From contig NZ_CP144459.1 in NCBI RefSeq assembly GCF_050320395.1, positions 124,001-188,000 on the forward strand: DNA of 64,000 nucleotides, written 5' to 3'. The stretch is from Treponema_C sp050320395. GTDB lineage: Bacteria > Spirochaetota > Spirochaetia > Treponematales > Treponemataceae. Position 1 is the stretch's first letter, and each line of letters begins with the position of its first letter. This document shows, in pieces, positions 7,968 through 15,958 of this stretch. The notes beneath the pieces were generated by a model. The model ran no database searches. It was not told where the DNA came from and was given only the letters and a program-made list of their open reading frames with translations. A program made the translations under genes and the position numbers.

Positions 7968-8210
7968 GTGGCGGGAAAATTAACCCTCAGTATCGATGAA
8001 AATTTAATCGGCTTTGCCCATTCGTATGCCAGAGAAAACGGATTATCGGTTTCAAAGCTTTTTGAAACGTATCTTGTGCAGCTTAAAACCTCCGAACCCG
8101 CATCCCCTTTTGCCGGAAAAACCGCATCTTTGTACGGTATTTTCGAGGATAACCCGATCCCCGATAAAAGAGAATTAAGGTCGCTTTTTCATGAAAAAGG
8201 TTCTCGTTGA
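7968..8210 (+). CDS. DUF6364-type antitoxin
   Basis: This 80-residue protein matches the short antitoxins (MAGKLTLSIDENLIGFAHSY, then ARENGLSVSKLFETYL) that pair with PIN-domain toxins. The first half should be a ribbon-helix-helix-like DNA-binding part; the second half, rich in Pro and charged residues, should wrap the toxin. It starts with GTG at 7968, 5 bp after AAGGAGG. It overlaps the toxin gene by 20 bp. Autoregulation through the palindrome at 7930-7956 is likely. Confidence 0.85.
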   Translation: MAGKLTLSIDENLIGFAHSYARENGLSVSKLFETYLVQLKTSEPASPFAGKTASLYGIFEDNPIPDKRELRSLFHEKGSR

Positions 8211-8598
8211 TTTAAATATCATTCTTGATTTTCTCAATAAGCGCAGTTTTCATGCCGAAGCGGCACGGCTCATCGATATGTGCGAAAAAAAGAAGATAGC
8301 GGGCTTTATGTGCGCTCATGAAATAACGACCCTGTCTTATTTTTTATTAAAAGAACACAAAGATAAAAACAAGGTTATACACACGCTGAGCACCTTGTTT
8401 GATATTTTTAGAATAATTGCCGTCGATGAATCGGTTTTGCGCAATTCGCTGCTTTCTCCCGTTTCGGACTATGAAGATGCCGTAATTGAAGTAAGCTGTA
8501 TAAAAAGGAATATCGATTGCATTATTTCAAGAAACCTTGCCGATTTTAAATTATCCCGAGTGCCCGTCTATACTCCGGAGCAGTTTTTTCTTTTGTGA
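8191..8598 (+). CDS. PIN-domain toxin (VapC-like ribonuclease)
   Basis: This 135-residue protein has the PIN fold signatures: an N-terminal VLVDLNIILDFL with the first acidic residue, a central Glu (CAHEITTLSYFLL), a DYEDAVIEVSC segment with two acidic residues, and a CIISRNLADF end. PIN toxins are Mg-dependent RNases that usually cut tRNA or rRNA. The gene overlaps its antitoxin at the 5' end. At the 3' end it overlaps the convergent tcdA gene by 53 bp, which may create antisense interference between them. Confidence 0.87.
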   Translation: MKKVLVDLNIILDFLNKRSFHAEAARLIDMCEKKKIAGFMCAHEITTLSYFLLKEHKDKNKVIHTLSTLFDIFRIIAVDESVLRNSLLSPVSDYEDAVIEVSCIKRNIDCIISRNLADFKLSRVPVYTPEQFFLL

Positions 8599-9286
8599 CA
8601 CCCGTTATATCTTTAATTACTTCGCTTGCGATAAGAAGGCCGGCGGAGGCCGGAACAAAGGCGATACTCGCGGGCGGTTTACATGAAATGCAGGGCGCTT
8701 CGGTTGAAAAAACCGTTTTAAGAGAGGCGATGCCGCGTTTTTTTAATTCGGTGCGTATAACGCGCGCGAGGGGGCACACCCTTGTTTTAAAAATATCGGC
8801 GGTTTCAAAGCGCGAGGGGTCGAGCTTGTTGCCCGTTCCCATAGAGCTGATAATCGGAATATGCAGGCGCCGTGCCGTTTCTATTAAAAGCAGTTTTGAG
8901 CTTACCGTATCTATCGCGTCCACAATGTAGGAGCAGTCCGCAAGGTGTTTTTCAACTTCTGCGGCATTTTCCGCCGAATAAAAAAGGTTTAAGCAGGTAA
9001 GCTGCATATCGGGGGCTATATCCGTAAGGCGGTTTTTTGCCGCTTCGGTTTTAAATTGGCCGACGGTGGAATGGAGGGCTAAAAGCTGGCGGTTTATGTT
9101 TGAAGGGCTTATACGGTCGTTGTCGACCAAAACAAAGTGTTTGACGCCGCTTCGGGCAAGGGCTTCGAGGACGTAGGAGCCGACGCCGCCCAAGCCGAAC
9201 AGGGCGATTTTCGCTTTGTTCAGCTTTTGAAGGGAGTCTTTTCCGATGAGGGTTTCGGTGCGGCTTAAGGGCGATTCGGCTTCCAC
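8546..9286 (-). CDS. tcdA: tRNA threonylcarbamoyladenosine dehydratase (ThiF/MoeB fold)
   Basis: This 246-residue E1-like enzyme of the ThiF family should use ATP to cyclise t6A to ct6A at tRNA position 37. Seen are the nucleotide-binding IALFGLGGVGSYV (about 27-39), NRQLLAL, the ID.VSSK region (VDAIDTVSSKLLL) and a CPLARVIR/CISCKPP pair near the C-terminus. It starts with GTG at 9286, 19 bp after the stop of the oligopeptidase gene, so the two are likely co-transcribed. The length is about normal for TcdA/CsdL. Confidence 0.87.
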   Translation of the reverse strand: MEAESPLSRTETLIGKDSLQKLNKAKIALFGLGGVGSYVLEALARSGVKHFVLVDNDRISPSNINRQLLALHSTVGQFKTEAAKNRLTDIAPDMQLTCLNLFYSAENAAEVEKHLADCSYIVDAIDTVSSKLLLIETARRLHIPIISSMGTGNKLDPSRFETADIFKTRVCPLARVIRTELKKRGIASLKTVFSTEAPCISCKPPASIAFVPASAGLLIASEVIKDITGVTKEKTAPEYRRALGII

Positions 9287-9305
9287 GTTTTTACGTCCCG
9301 GTGTT

Positions 9306-11141
9306 TTATTTTTTAAGCGAGGCGGCGTATGCCTTTAATTCTTTTAATTCTTCGGCAAAGACGCGGATGCCTTGTGCCCAAAAATCCTTCGATTCGATAT
9401 TAAAGCCCGCTTTGCGGCAAACGGTTTCGCAGGAATAAGAGCCCGTATCTTTAAGCAAGGCGGTGTATACTTCCGGGAAGGACGGGCCTTCTTTTTCAAA
9501 GCGCGCGTACAGGGCAAGGGCGAATAATTGACCGAAGGCATAAGGGAAGTTGTAAAAGTCCAGCTCCGGTATATAATAATGGCTTTTTACCGCCCACATA
9601 TAGGGATGGCGTTCTTTGGAAAGGCCGTTTCCGTAAGTGTCGTTTTGCGCCTTTGCCATAAGCCTGCAAAAATCCGCCGCGGACAATTCGGATTTTGAGC
9701 GTTCTTCAAAAACCGAGCGCTCAAAATAAAAACGGCATAAAATATCGACCAATACCTGATTGCCGTCGGACAAGTGCATTTCAATCAGCTTTGCCCGCTC
9801 AAAGCCCGAAGTTTTTGAAAGCTGATCCTTCATAACGATGGTTTCGGCAAAGATGCTCGCGGTTTCGGCGAGGGTCATCGGGTACAGGGTTTGCGGATAA
9901 TCCAAATCTTTAACGCACCATCCGTGATAGGCATGTCCCAGTTCGTGGGCGAGGGTGGTAACGTCGGAAAAGGTTCCCGTAAAGTTGGACAAAACGCGGG
10001 TTACCTTGTGAAAGGGGAAATCCGTGCAGTATGCGCCGCCGACTTTTCCGCGCCGTACTTGGGCGTCTATCCAGTTGTGCTCAAACGCATGGCGGGCGAA
10101 GGTTCCCATATCTTCGGAAAAAGATGAAAAACGTTCTATAATATACTTTTTTGCCTCGTTAAAGGTCCACACCTTTTCGGCGTGCGGCTCCGAACCGTGC
10201 TCGGGATTTGTTCCCTTCGTTTTATTTTGCGGCGCTTTTAAAGGAGCGAATATATCGTAAAAGGCGCATTTTTCAATACCGAGCAGTTTTGCCTTGGTTT
10301 TCATATAGGAGCGCCACATGGGCAAAGCGTCTTCCATTGCGCCGATAAGGGCATCCAGAGTTTTGCGGCTCATGCGGCATTCGAACAAGCTGCGCTCTAT
10401 CGCCTCTTTCCAGCCCCTTCGTTTGTTCAGGCTGATGGTCGCCGCTTTGAGGTTGTTTAAAGAGGCTGCAAAGGCGATTTCGTTTTGCTTTAAAAGAGCC
10501 GTTTCTTTTTCGTAAGCGGTTTTACGCACCGTGCGTTCTGCGGCGTAGGCTTCGTTGCGCAGTTCGTTAAAGGTTTTACCCGTTTCCGTATCGACGGCGT
10601 TGGAAATGATTTGTTCCTGCAAACGGCTCCATGCATCGGCTCCGAAACGCTGTAAATCGTTTGCAACGCTTTCTTCGGCATCCGACATTTGATGTTTTTG
10701 AGCTTTTACGGCTTCTTCCAAAATAAAGCGGTATTTTTCATATTGTGGAAAACTTGTGTAAAACTTGTCCAGTTCCTGTGCGTGTGCCGTTAAAACCGCG
10801 CGGAAAGAGCGGTCAAGTTCTTTTGCGGTCAGTCCCTTTTCCTGTAAAACCGATACGGCATTCAAATATGCGGTATTTGTCGTATCGGTTGTGTAGGCCG
10901 CACTTGCATAGGATAAAAGCGAATGGTATAAAGCTCCCGATTCGTTATGTATTTTTAAGGTTTTTTTCAGCCAAGCAGGGAAATCTTTGTCTTTTTCACC
11001 GTCCGAAAGCCGTTTTTGCATTGCGGCAAAGCTTTTTTCCAGATTTTTTAAAGCAAGAAGGTAATCTTCTCCTCCAATGGAGGAATAAATGGCGGATAAA
11101 TCCCATTTGGGCGCTTTTATTTTAAGCTCCGTTTTTTTCAT
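9306..11141 (-). CDS. pepF: Oligoendopeptidase F (M3 metallopeptidase)
   Basis: This 611-residue cytoplasmic zinc peptidase of family M3 should degrade short peptides. The zinc site LAHELGHAYHGW is at about residues 397-408 (HELGH 399-403), and the third ligand is in the downstream LAETASIFAETIV helix. The N-terminal helical domain (KAPKWDLSAIYSSIGGEDY) is typical of PepF. I chose the ATG at 11141 because AAAGGAGC precedes it; a longer reading to 11249 has no support. The promoter is at 11161-11189 and tcdA follows at 19 bp. Confidence 0.93.
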   Translation of the reverse strand: MKKTELKIKAPKWDLSAIYSSIGGEDYLLALKNLEKSFAAMQKRLSDGEKDKDFPAWLKKTLKIHNESGALYHSLLSYASAAYTTDTTNTAYLNAVSVLQEKGLTAKELDRSFRAVLTAHAQELDKFYTSFPQYEKYRFILEEAVKAQKHQMSDAEESVANDLQRFGADAWSRLQEQIISNAVDTETGKTFNELRNEAYAAERTVRKTAYEKETALLKQNEIAFAASLNNLKAATISLNKRRGWKEAIERSLFECRMSRKTLDALIGAMEDALPMWRSYMKTKAKLLGIEKCAFYDIFAPLKAPQNKTKGTNPEHGSEPHAEKVWTFNEAKKYIIERFSSFSEDMGTFARHAFEHNWIDAQVRRGKVGGAYCTDFPFHKVTRVLSNFTGTFSDVTTLAHELGHAYHGWCVKDLDYPQTLYPMTLAETASIFAETIVMKDQLSKTSGFERAKLIEMHLSDGNQVLVDILCRFYFERSVFEERSKSELSAADFCRLMAKAQNDTYGNGLSKERHPYMWAVKSHYYIPELDFYNFPYAFGQLFALALYARFEKEGPSFPEVYTALLKDTGSYSCETVCRKAGFNIESKDFWAQGIRVFAEELKELKAYAASLKK

Positions 11142-11160
11142 ATAAGCTCCTTTATTCTTT

Positions 11161-11189
11161 ATCATATACGGATTTAAAGCTTTGCGCAA
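11161..11189 (-). promoter_or_regulatory. Promoter of pepF-tcdA
   Basis: On the minus strand TTGCGC (11184-11189) and TATGAT (11161-11166) are 17 bp apart. The predicted leader is short and contains AAAGGAGC before the ATG at 11141. Confidence 0.6.
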
Positions 11190-11321
11190 CCGCCGGATAA
11201 AAATCTTTGTCCGCTCGGGGAATCGGCGTCCTGTGCAAAACTTGTGCAAAACGCCGGTTTTATTTGACTCGGGTTTTAGCGGGAATGTTATAAACCTCTG
11301 GAAACAGCTTTAATACTGTGT

Positions 11322-11334
11322 TATACTGAATCTT
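11322..11334 (+). promoter_or_regulatory. Extended -10 promoter of glgX, predicted leaderless
   Basis: TGTTATACT, an extended -10 with TATACT at 11322-11327, ends 7 bases before the ATG at 11335. No Shine-Dalgarno lies between them. Transcription would start at or next to the start codon. Positions 11142-11321 contain no other gene. Confidence 0.6.
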
Positions 11335-13425
11335 ATGCAGAAATATTCCGCACAATCAGGAAAACCCATTCCCTTCGGAGCCGTTCCGACCGGCAAGGGC
11401 GTGAACTTTTCCGTATTTTCACGAAATGCGGAATCGGTTTCCTTGGAGATTTTTAAAAATCCGCAGGATACCGAACCTTGCCAAGTCTTTAACCTTGATT
11501 TTGAGCAAAACCGCACGGGAGATATTTGGCATATTCATATCGAAGGTTTGCGTTCCGGCGCCCTTTATTTGTACAGGGTTGACGGCCCCTCCGAGCCGGA
11601 AAACGGACACCGCTTCGACAAAAATCGTTATTTACTCGATCCCTATGCAAAGGCTCTGACCGATACGTCCTTTTTTTTATCGGAAAAGCGTGGTGCCGAA
11701 GATATGCCTAAATGTGTCGTTATCCGCGACGATGACTTTGACTGGCAGGGCGATAAACCTCTTAACTATCCTCTGCAGCACAGCATTATCTATGAAACGC
11801 ATTTAAAAGGTTTTACGCAAAATGCCGCTTCGGGTGTAAAATACCCGGGTACATACCGCGGATTTATTGAAAAGATACCGTATTTAAAAGAGTTGGGAAT
11901 TACATCGGTGGAATTTTTACCCTTACAGGAATTCGACGAAAACGAAAATACGAATACGAATCCTCAAACGGGGGAACGTTTAAAAAATTATTGGGGATAC
12001 AGTACGGTTGCTTTTTTTGCGCCGAAAACTTCTTATGCTTCGGATAGAAGTCCGGGGGCCTGCGTGCGCGAGTTTAAAGAAATGGTGCGCGAAATGCACA
12101 AAAACGGCTTGGAAGTTATTTTGGACATTGTGTTCAATCATACCGCCGAAGGAAACGAACACGGCTTTACCCTCAATTTCCGCGGATTTGAAAATTCCGT
12201 CTACTATATGCTTGAAGAAAAAGACAAGCGCCTTTACAAGAACTTTTCAGGCTGCGGCAATACGATGAACTGCAACCATCCGGTTGTGCGCACCTATATT
12301 ATCGACTGCCTGCGCTATTGGGTAAGCGAAATGCATGTCGACGGATTCCGCTTCGATTTGGGCTCGATTTTGGGACGCGATACCCGCGGCAATCTGATGG
12401 AAAATCCGCCCATGCTTGAGCGCATTGCCGAAGACCCCCTCTTGCGCAATACGAAAATCATAGCCGAAGCTTGGGACGGAGGCGGAGCCTATCAGGTGGG
12501 AAGTTTTCCCGGGGGACGCTGGGCCGAATGGAACGACCGTTTCCGCGACGATATACGCCGTTTTTGGCGCGGCGATAAATTTTTTGCGGGAGGAACCGCG
12601 ACCCGCCTTGCCGGAAGCTCCGATTTGTATTTACGCGACGGGCGCAAACCCTTTCATTCGATTAATTTTTTAACAAGCCACGACGGCTTTACCCTAAACG
12701 ATTTGGTAAGCTACAGCCGTAAATATAACGAAGCGAACGGTGAAAACAACAGGGACGGCTCGGACAATAATTACAGCTGCAATTACGGTCATGAGGGAGA
12801 ATCCTCCGATGCGGCCGTCGATCTTATACGCGGCCGGCAAATTAAAAATATGATTTTAACCCTGCTTTTATCGCAGGGAACACCCATGCTTTTAGGCGGC
12901 GACGAGTTCAGGCGCACGCAAAACGGCAATAACAACGCTTATTGTCAGGATAACGAATTGTCATGGTTTGATTGGAGTTTAAAAGAACGGCATGCCGATA
13001 TGTTCGAGTTTACGCGCAAGGCGATTGCTTTCAGGATGAAGCATCCGGCATTCCGCCGCCCCGAATTCTTTTTGGGCAAGGATTTATCGGCAAACAATCT
13101 TCTTGATATTTGCTGGTTCGACGAGCACGCAAAACCCTTTGATTGGGGCAAACAAAAACACTTTCTTGCCTGTCTTTTGGACGGCAGTAAAATTGAAATT
13201 TTCAGCGAACGGGATGATAATGATTTTTATCTTATGTGCAATGCGGGAAAAGACTTCGTGTATGCACGGATTCCGCCCGCACCGGTAGGCAAAAAATGGT
13301 ACCGTTGTATTGATACCTCCCTGCCTTCGCCGGGAGATTTTTTGGATGAAAAAGATGCAATCGGCTTTGTAACGCCCGAATATCCTTTGGCGGATAAAAC
13401 GATGGTTGTATTAATAAGTAAATAG
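11335..13425 (+). CDS. glgX: Glycogen debranching enzyme, isoamylase type
   Basis: This 696-residue GH13 enzyme of the isoamylase/GlgX group should hydrolyse alpha-1,6 branch points of glycogen limit dextrins. An N-terminal CBM48-like domain (about 1-100; PFGAVPTGKGVNFSVFSRNA) precedes the catalytic barrel. The barrel motifs are present: DIVFNHTAEG, DGFRFDLGSILGRD (Asp nucleophile), IAEAWDGGG (acid/base Glu) and FLTSHDGFTLNDLV (transition-state Asp). It lies 18 bp before glgP, so both steps of glycogen breakdown are in one operon. The start has no ribosome-binding site but has a -10 box 7 bases upstream. Confidence 0.93.
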   Translation: MQKYSAQSGKPIPFGAVPTGKGVNFSVFSRNAESVSLEIFKNPQDTEPCQVFNLDFEQNRTGDIWHIHIEGLRSGALYLYRVDGPSEPENGHRFDKNRYLLDPYAKALTDTSFFLSEKRGAEDMPKCVVIRDDDFDWQGDKPLNYPLQHSIIYETHLKGFTQNAASGVKYPGTYRGFIEKIPYLKELGITSVEFLPLQEFDENENTNTNPQTGERLKNYWGYSTVAFFAPKTSYASDRSPGACVREFKEMVREMHKNGLEVILDIVFNHTAEGNEHGFTLNFRGFENSVYYMLEEKDKRLYKNFSGCGNTMNCNHPVVRTYIIDCLRYWVSEMHVDGFRFDLGSILGRDTRGNLMENPPMLERIAEDPLLRNTKIIAEAWDGGGAYQVGSFPGGRWAEWNDRFRDDIRRFWRGDKFFAGGTATRLAGSSDLYLRDGRKPFHSINFLTSHDGFTLNDLVSYSRKYNEANGENNRDGSDNNYSCNYGHEGESSDAAVDLIRGRQIKNMILTLLLSQGTPMLLGGDEFRRTQNGNNNAYCQDNELSWFDWSLKERHADMFEFTRKAIAFRMKHPAFRRPEFFLGKDLSANNLLDICWFDEHAKPFDWGKQKHFLACLLDGSKIEIFSERDDNDFYLMCNAGKDFVYARIPPAPVGKKWYRCIDTSLPSPGDFLDEKDAIGFVTPEYPLADKTMVVLISK

Positions 13426-13443
13426 ATTTATGGAGGAGCGGAT

Positions 13444-15891
13444 ATGAATTTCGACAAAGAACAATTTAAAGCGGCCGTACAGAGGCGTCTTACGCGCGAT
13501 TTCAGTAAAGATATAGGACAAAACGATACTCATGATGTGTACGATGCCGTTGCCGCCTCCGTTTTGGACGGAGTTATAAAAAATTGGATGAAAACCCGAA
13601 GCGCCTACGATGCCCGCAGGGCGCGTACGATATATTATCTTTCGGCCGAATTTCTTATGGGCCGCGCTTTGGGGAATAATATAATCAATTTATGCATAAA
13701 AGATGCCGTGCTGGAAGCTTTAAAGGAAGCCGGCATTGATTATAACACAATAGAAGAGCAAGAACCCGATGCCGGTTTGGGTAACGGCGGCTTGGGACGG
13801 CTTGCCGCCTGTTTTTTGGATTCTCTTGCAACCTTGAATTATCCTGCGGTCGGCTACGGCATACGCTACCGCTACGGAATGTTCGAGCAGCGCATAGAAA
13901 ACGGCTTTCAAGTGGAATACCCCGATAACTGGCTTAAGTACCGCGACCCTTGGGAAATAAGGAGAAGCGACGCAGATGTTGAAGTGTTGTTCGGCGGCAA
14001 TGTTGCCGTTCGTCACGAAGCCGACGGGCGTGACCATTTCTTTTTGGAAAATGCCGAACGGGTAACCGCTACTCCCTACGATACGCCGATTATCGGTTAC
14101 GGAACCGATACCGTAAACACGCTGCGCTTATGGGAAGCCTCTTCACCCGACGGTTTCGACTTGCAGCTTTTTAATGAAATGCACTATACGCGTGCCGTTG
14201 CACGGCAGAATTCGGCCGAAGATATTTCCCGTGTGCTTTATCCGAACGACAGCGGCCCTTCGGGAAAGGCGCTGCGTTTAAAACAGCAGTACTTTTTTTG
14301 CTCTGCCAGTTTGCAGGATATGATACGTTCTTACACGTCAGTCTACGGTGAAGATTTTTCCAAGTTTGCCGACCTTCATGTAATCCAATTAAACGATACG
14401 CACCCGGTTGTTGCCGTTCCCGAATTGATGCGCCTCCTTATGGACGAGCACCGTTTGGAATGGGATGAAGCCTGGGCAGTCGTAACAAAAACATTTGCCT
14501 ATACCAATCACACGATTCTTGCCGAAGCTTTGGAAAAATGGCCTATCGATATTTTTCAGGGACTGCTTCCGCGCGTGTATCAAATCGTTGAAGAAATAAA
14601 CCGCCGCTTTATTGCCGATTTGCGCAGCCGCTTCCCGGATGATTACGATAAGCAAAACCGCATGAGCATTATCCGAAGCGGTATGATTTATATGGCCTGG
14701 CTTGCAATTCATTCGTGTTTCAGCGTAAACGGCGTTGCGGCCCTGCACTCGGAAATTTTAAGAACAAAGGAATTAAAGGATTGGGCCGAACTTTATCCTG
14801 CCAAATTCAATAATAAAACAAACGGCGTTACGCAGCGCCGCTGGCTGTTGAGCGCAAATCCGCGCCTTGCTTCTTTTATTACAAAATATGCGGGAAGCGG
14901 CTGGGAAACGGATTTATCGGTTTTGAAAAATCTTGAAAAATATGCCGATGATGACGCCGTATTGAATGAATTACTTGAAATAAAACGGGCGAATAAAGAA
15001 GATTTGGCATCATGGCTTAAAGAAACTCAAAACGAGTTTTTGGATCCCGAATCGATTTTCGATGTTCAAATAAAACGCCTTCACGAATACAAACGCCAGC
15101 TTTTGAATATCCTGCACATTATCTATTTATACAACCGCATTTCGGAAGATGAAAATTTCGCTCCGCCGGCCCGTACCTTTATTTTCGGGGCAAAGGCGGC
15201 CTCCGGTTATCGGAGGGCAAAGTCGATAATCAAACTAATCAATTCCGTTGCGGCTAAAATCAATAACGATAAGCGCGTGGGCGGAAAAATACGAGTGGTT
15301 TTTGTTGAAAACTACCGCGTCAGTGCAGCAGAAAAAATATTCCCCGCCGCCGATGTGTCCGAGCAGATTTCTACCGCCGGAAAGGAAGCCTCCGGTACGG
15401 GCAATATGAAGTTTATGCTTAACGGCGCTTTAACGCTGGGAACTCTCGACGGGGCCAATATAGAAATCGTTGAAGAAGCCGGAGAAGAAAATGCCTTTAT
15501 CTTCGGCCTTAGAGCCGAAGAAATTCATGCAATGGATAAGGAACACTCCTATAATCCGCAGCATTACATCGGACAAAATCCGCACCTTGCGCGCGCTTTA
15601 AATCAGCTTGTGGACGGTACCTTTGACTCCTCGCCGCAAATGTTCCGCGAACTCTACGACTCTTTAGTTTACGGCGTGGAAGGTCAGCGTCCCGATGTCT
15701 ATTACGTCCTCGCGGATTTTGACGCCTATTGCCGCGCACAGGAAGAAGTTGCCGCCGCCTATACGGATCGTCAAGGCTGGGCAAAAAAAACGCTGCTGAA
15801 TATTGCGCGCTGCGGAAAATTTTCGTCCGACCGCACTATAGAAGACTATGTGCGCGATATTTGGAAACTTGAAAAAATAAAAATAGATTGA
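13444..15891 (+). CDS. glgP: Glycogen/alpha-glucan phosphorylase
   Basis: This 815-residue GT35 enzyme releases glucose 1-phosphate from glucan chains using pyridoxal phosphate. The cofactor motif EASGTGNMKFMLNGALTLGT with the PLP lysine is near residue 655. Also seen are the N-terminal YYLSAEFLMGRAL, DAGLGNGGLGRLAACFLDS and NGVTQRRWLL. The length is normal for the family. The start at 13444 follows GGAGGAG. With glgX it forms a glycogen-use operon; no synthesis genes (glgA, glgC) are present in this window. Confidence 0.95.
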   Translation: MNFDKEQFKAAVQRRLTRDFSKDIGQNDTHDVYDAVAASVLDGVIKNWMKTRSAYDARRARTIYYLSAEFLMGRALGNNIINLCIKDAVLEALKEAGIDYNTIEEQEPDAGLGNGGLGRLAACFLDSLATLNYPAVGYGIRYRYGMFEQRIENGFQVEYPDNWLKYRDPWEIRRSDADVEVLFGGNVAVRHEADGRDHFFLENAERVTATPYDTPIIGYGTDTVNTLRLWEASSPDGFDLQLFNEMHYTRAVARQNSAEDISRVLYPNDSGPSGKALRLKQQYFFCSASLQDMIRSYTSVYGEDFSKFADLHVIQLNDTHPVVAVPELMRLLMDEHRLEWDEAWAVVTKTFAYTNHTILAEALEKWPIDIFQGLLPRVYQIVEEINRRFIADLRSRFPDDYDKQNRMSIIRSGMIYMAWLAIHSCFSVNGVAALHSEILRTKELKDWAELYPAKFNNKTNGVTQRRWLLSANPRLASFITKYAGSGWETDLSVLKNLEKYADDDAVLNELLEIKRANKEDLASWLKETQNEFLDPESIFDVQIKRLHEYKRQLLNILHIIYLYNRISEDENFAPPARTFIFGAKAASGYRRAKSIIKLINSVAAKINNDKRVGGKIRVVFVENYRVSAAEKIFPAADVSEQISTAGKEASGTGNMKFMLNGALTLGTLDGANIEIVEEAGEENAFIFGLRAEEIHAMDKEHSYNPQHYIGQNPHLARALNQLVDGTFDSSPQMFRELYDSLVYGVEGQRPDVYYVLADFDAYCRAQEEVAAAYTDRQGWAKKTLLNIARCGKFSSDRTIEDYVRDIWKLEKIKID

Positions 15892-15909
15892 TATTGTCTT
15901 GCTTTTGTC

Positions 15910-15938
15910 TTTACATAAAAGAAGAAATTGTTTAGACT
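15910..15938 (+). promoter_or_regulatory. Promoter of the protease operon
   Basis: TTTACA (15910-15915) and TAGACT (15933-15938) are 17 bp apart, followed by AGGAGG at 15948-15953 and the ATG at 15959-15961. Confidence 0.55.
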
Positions 15939-15958
15939 GAATAAATCAGGAGGTTTAG

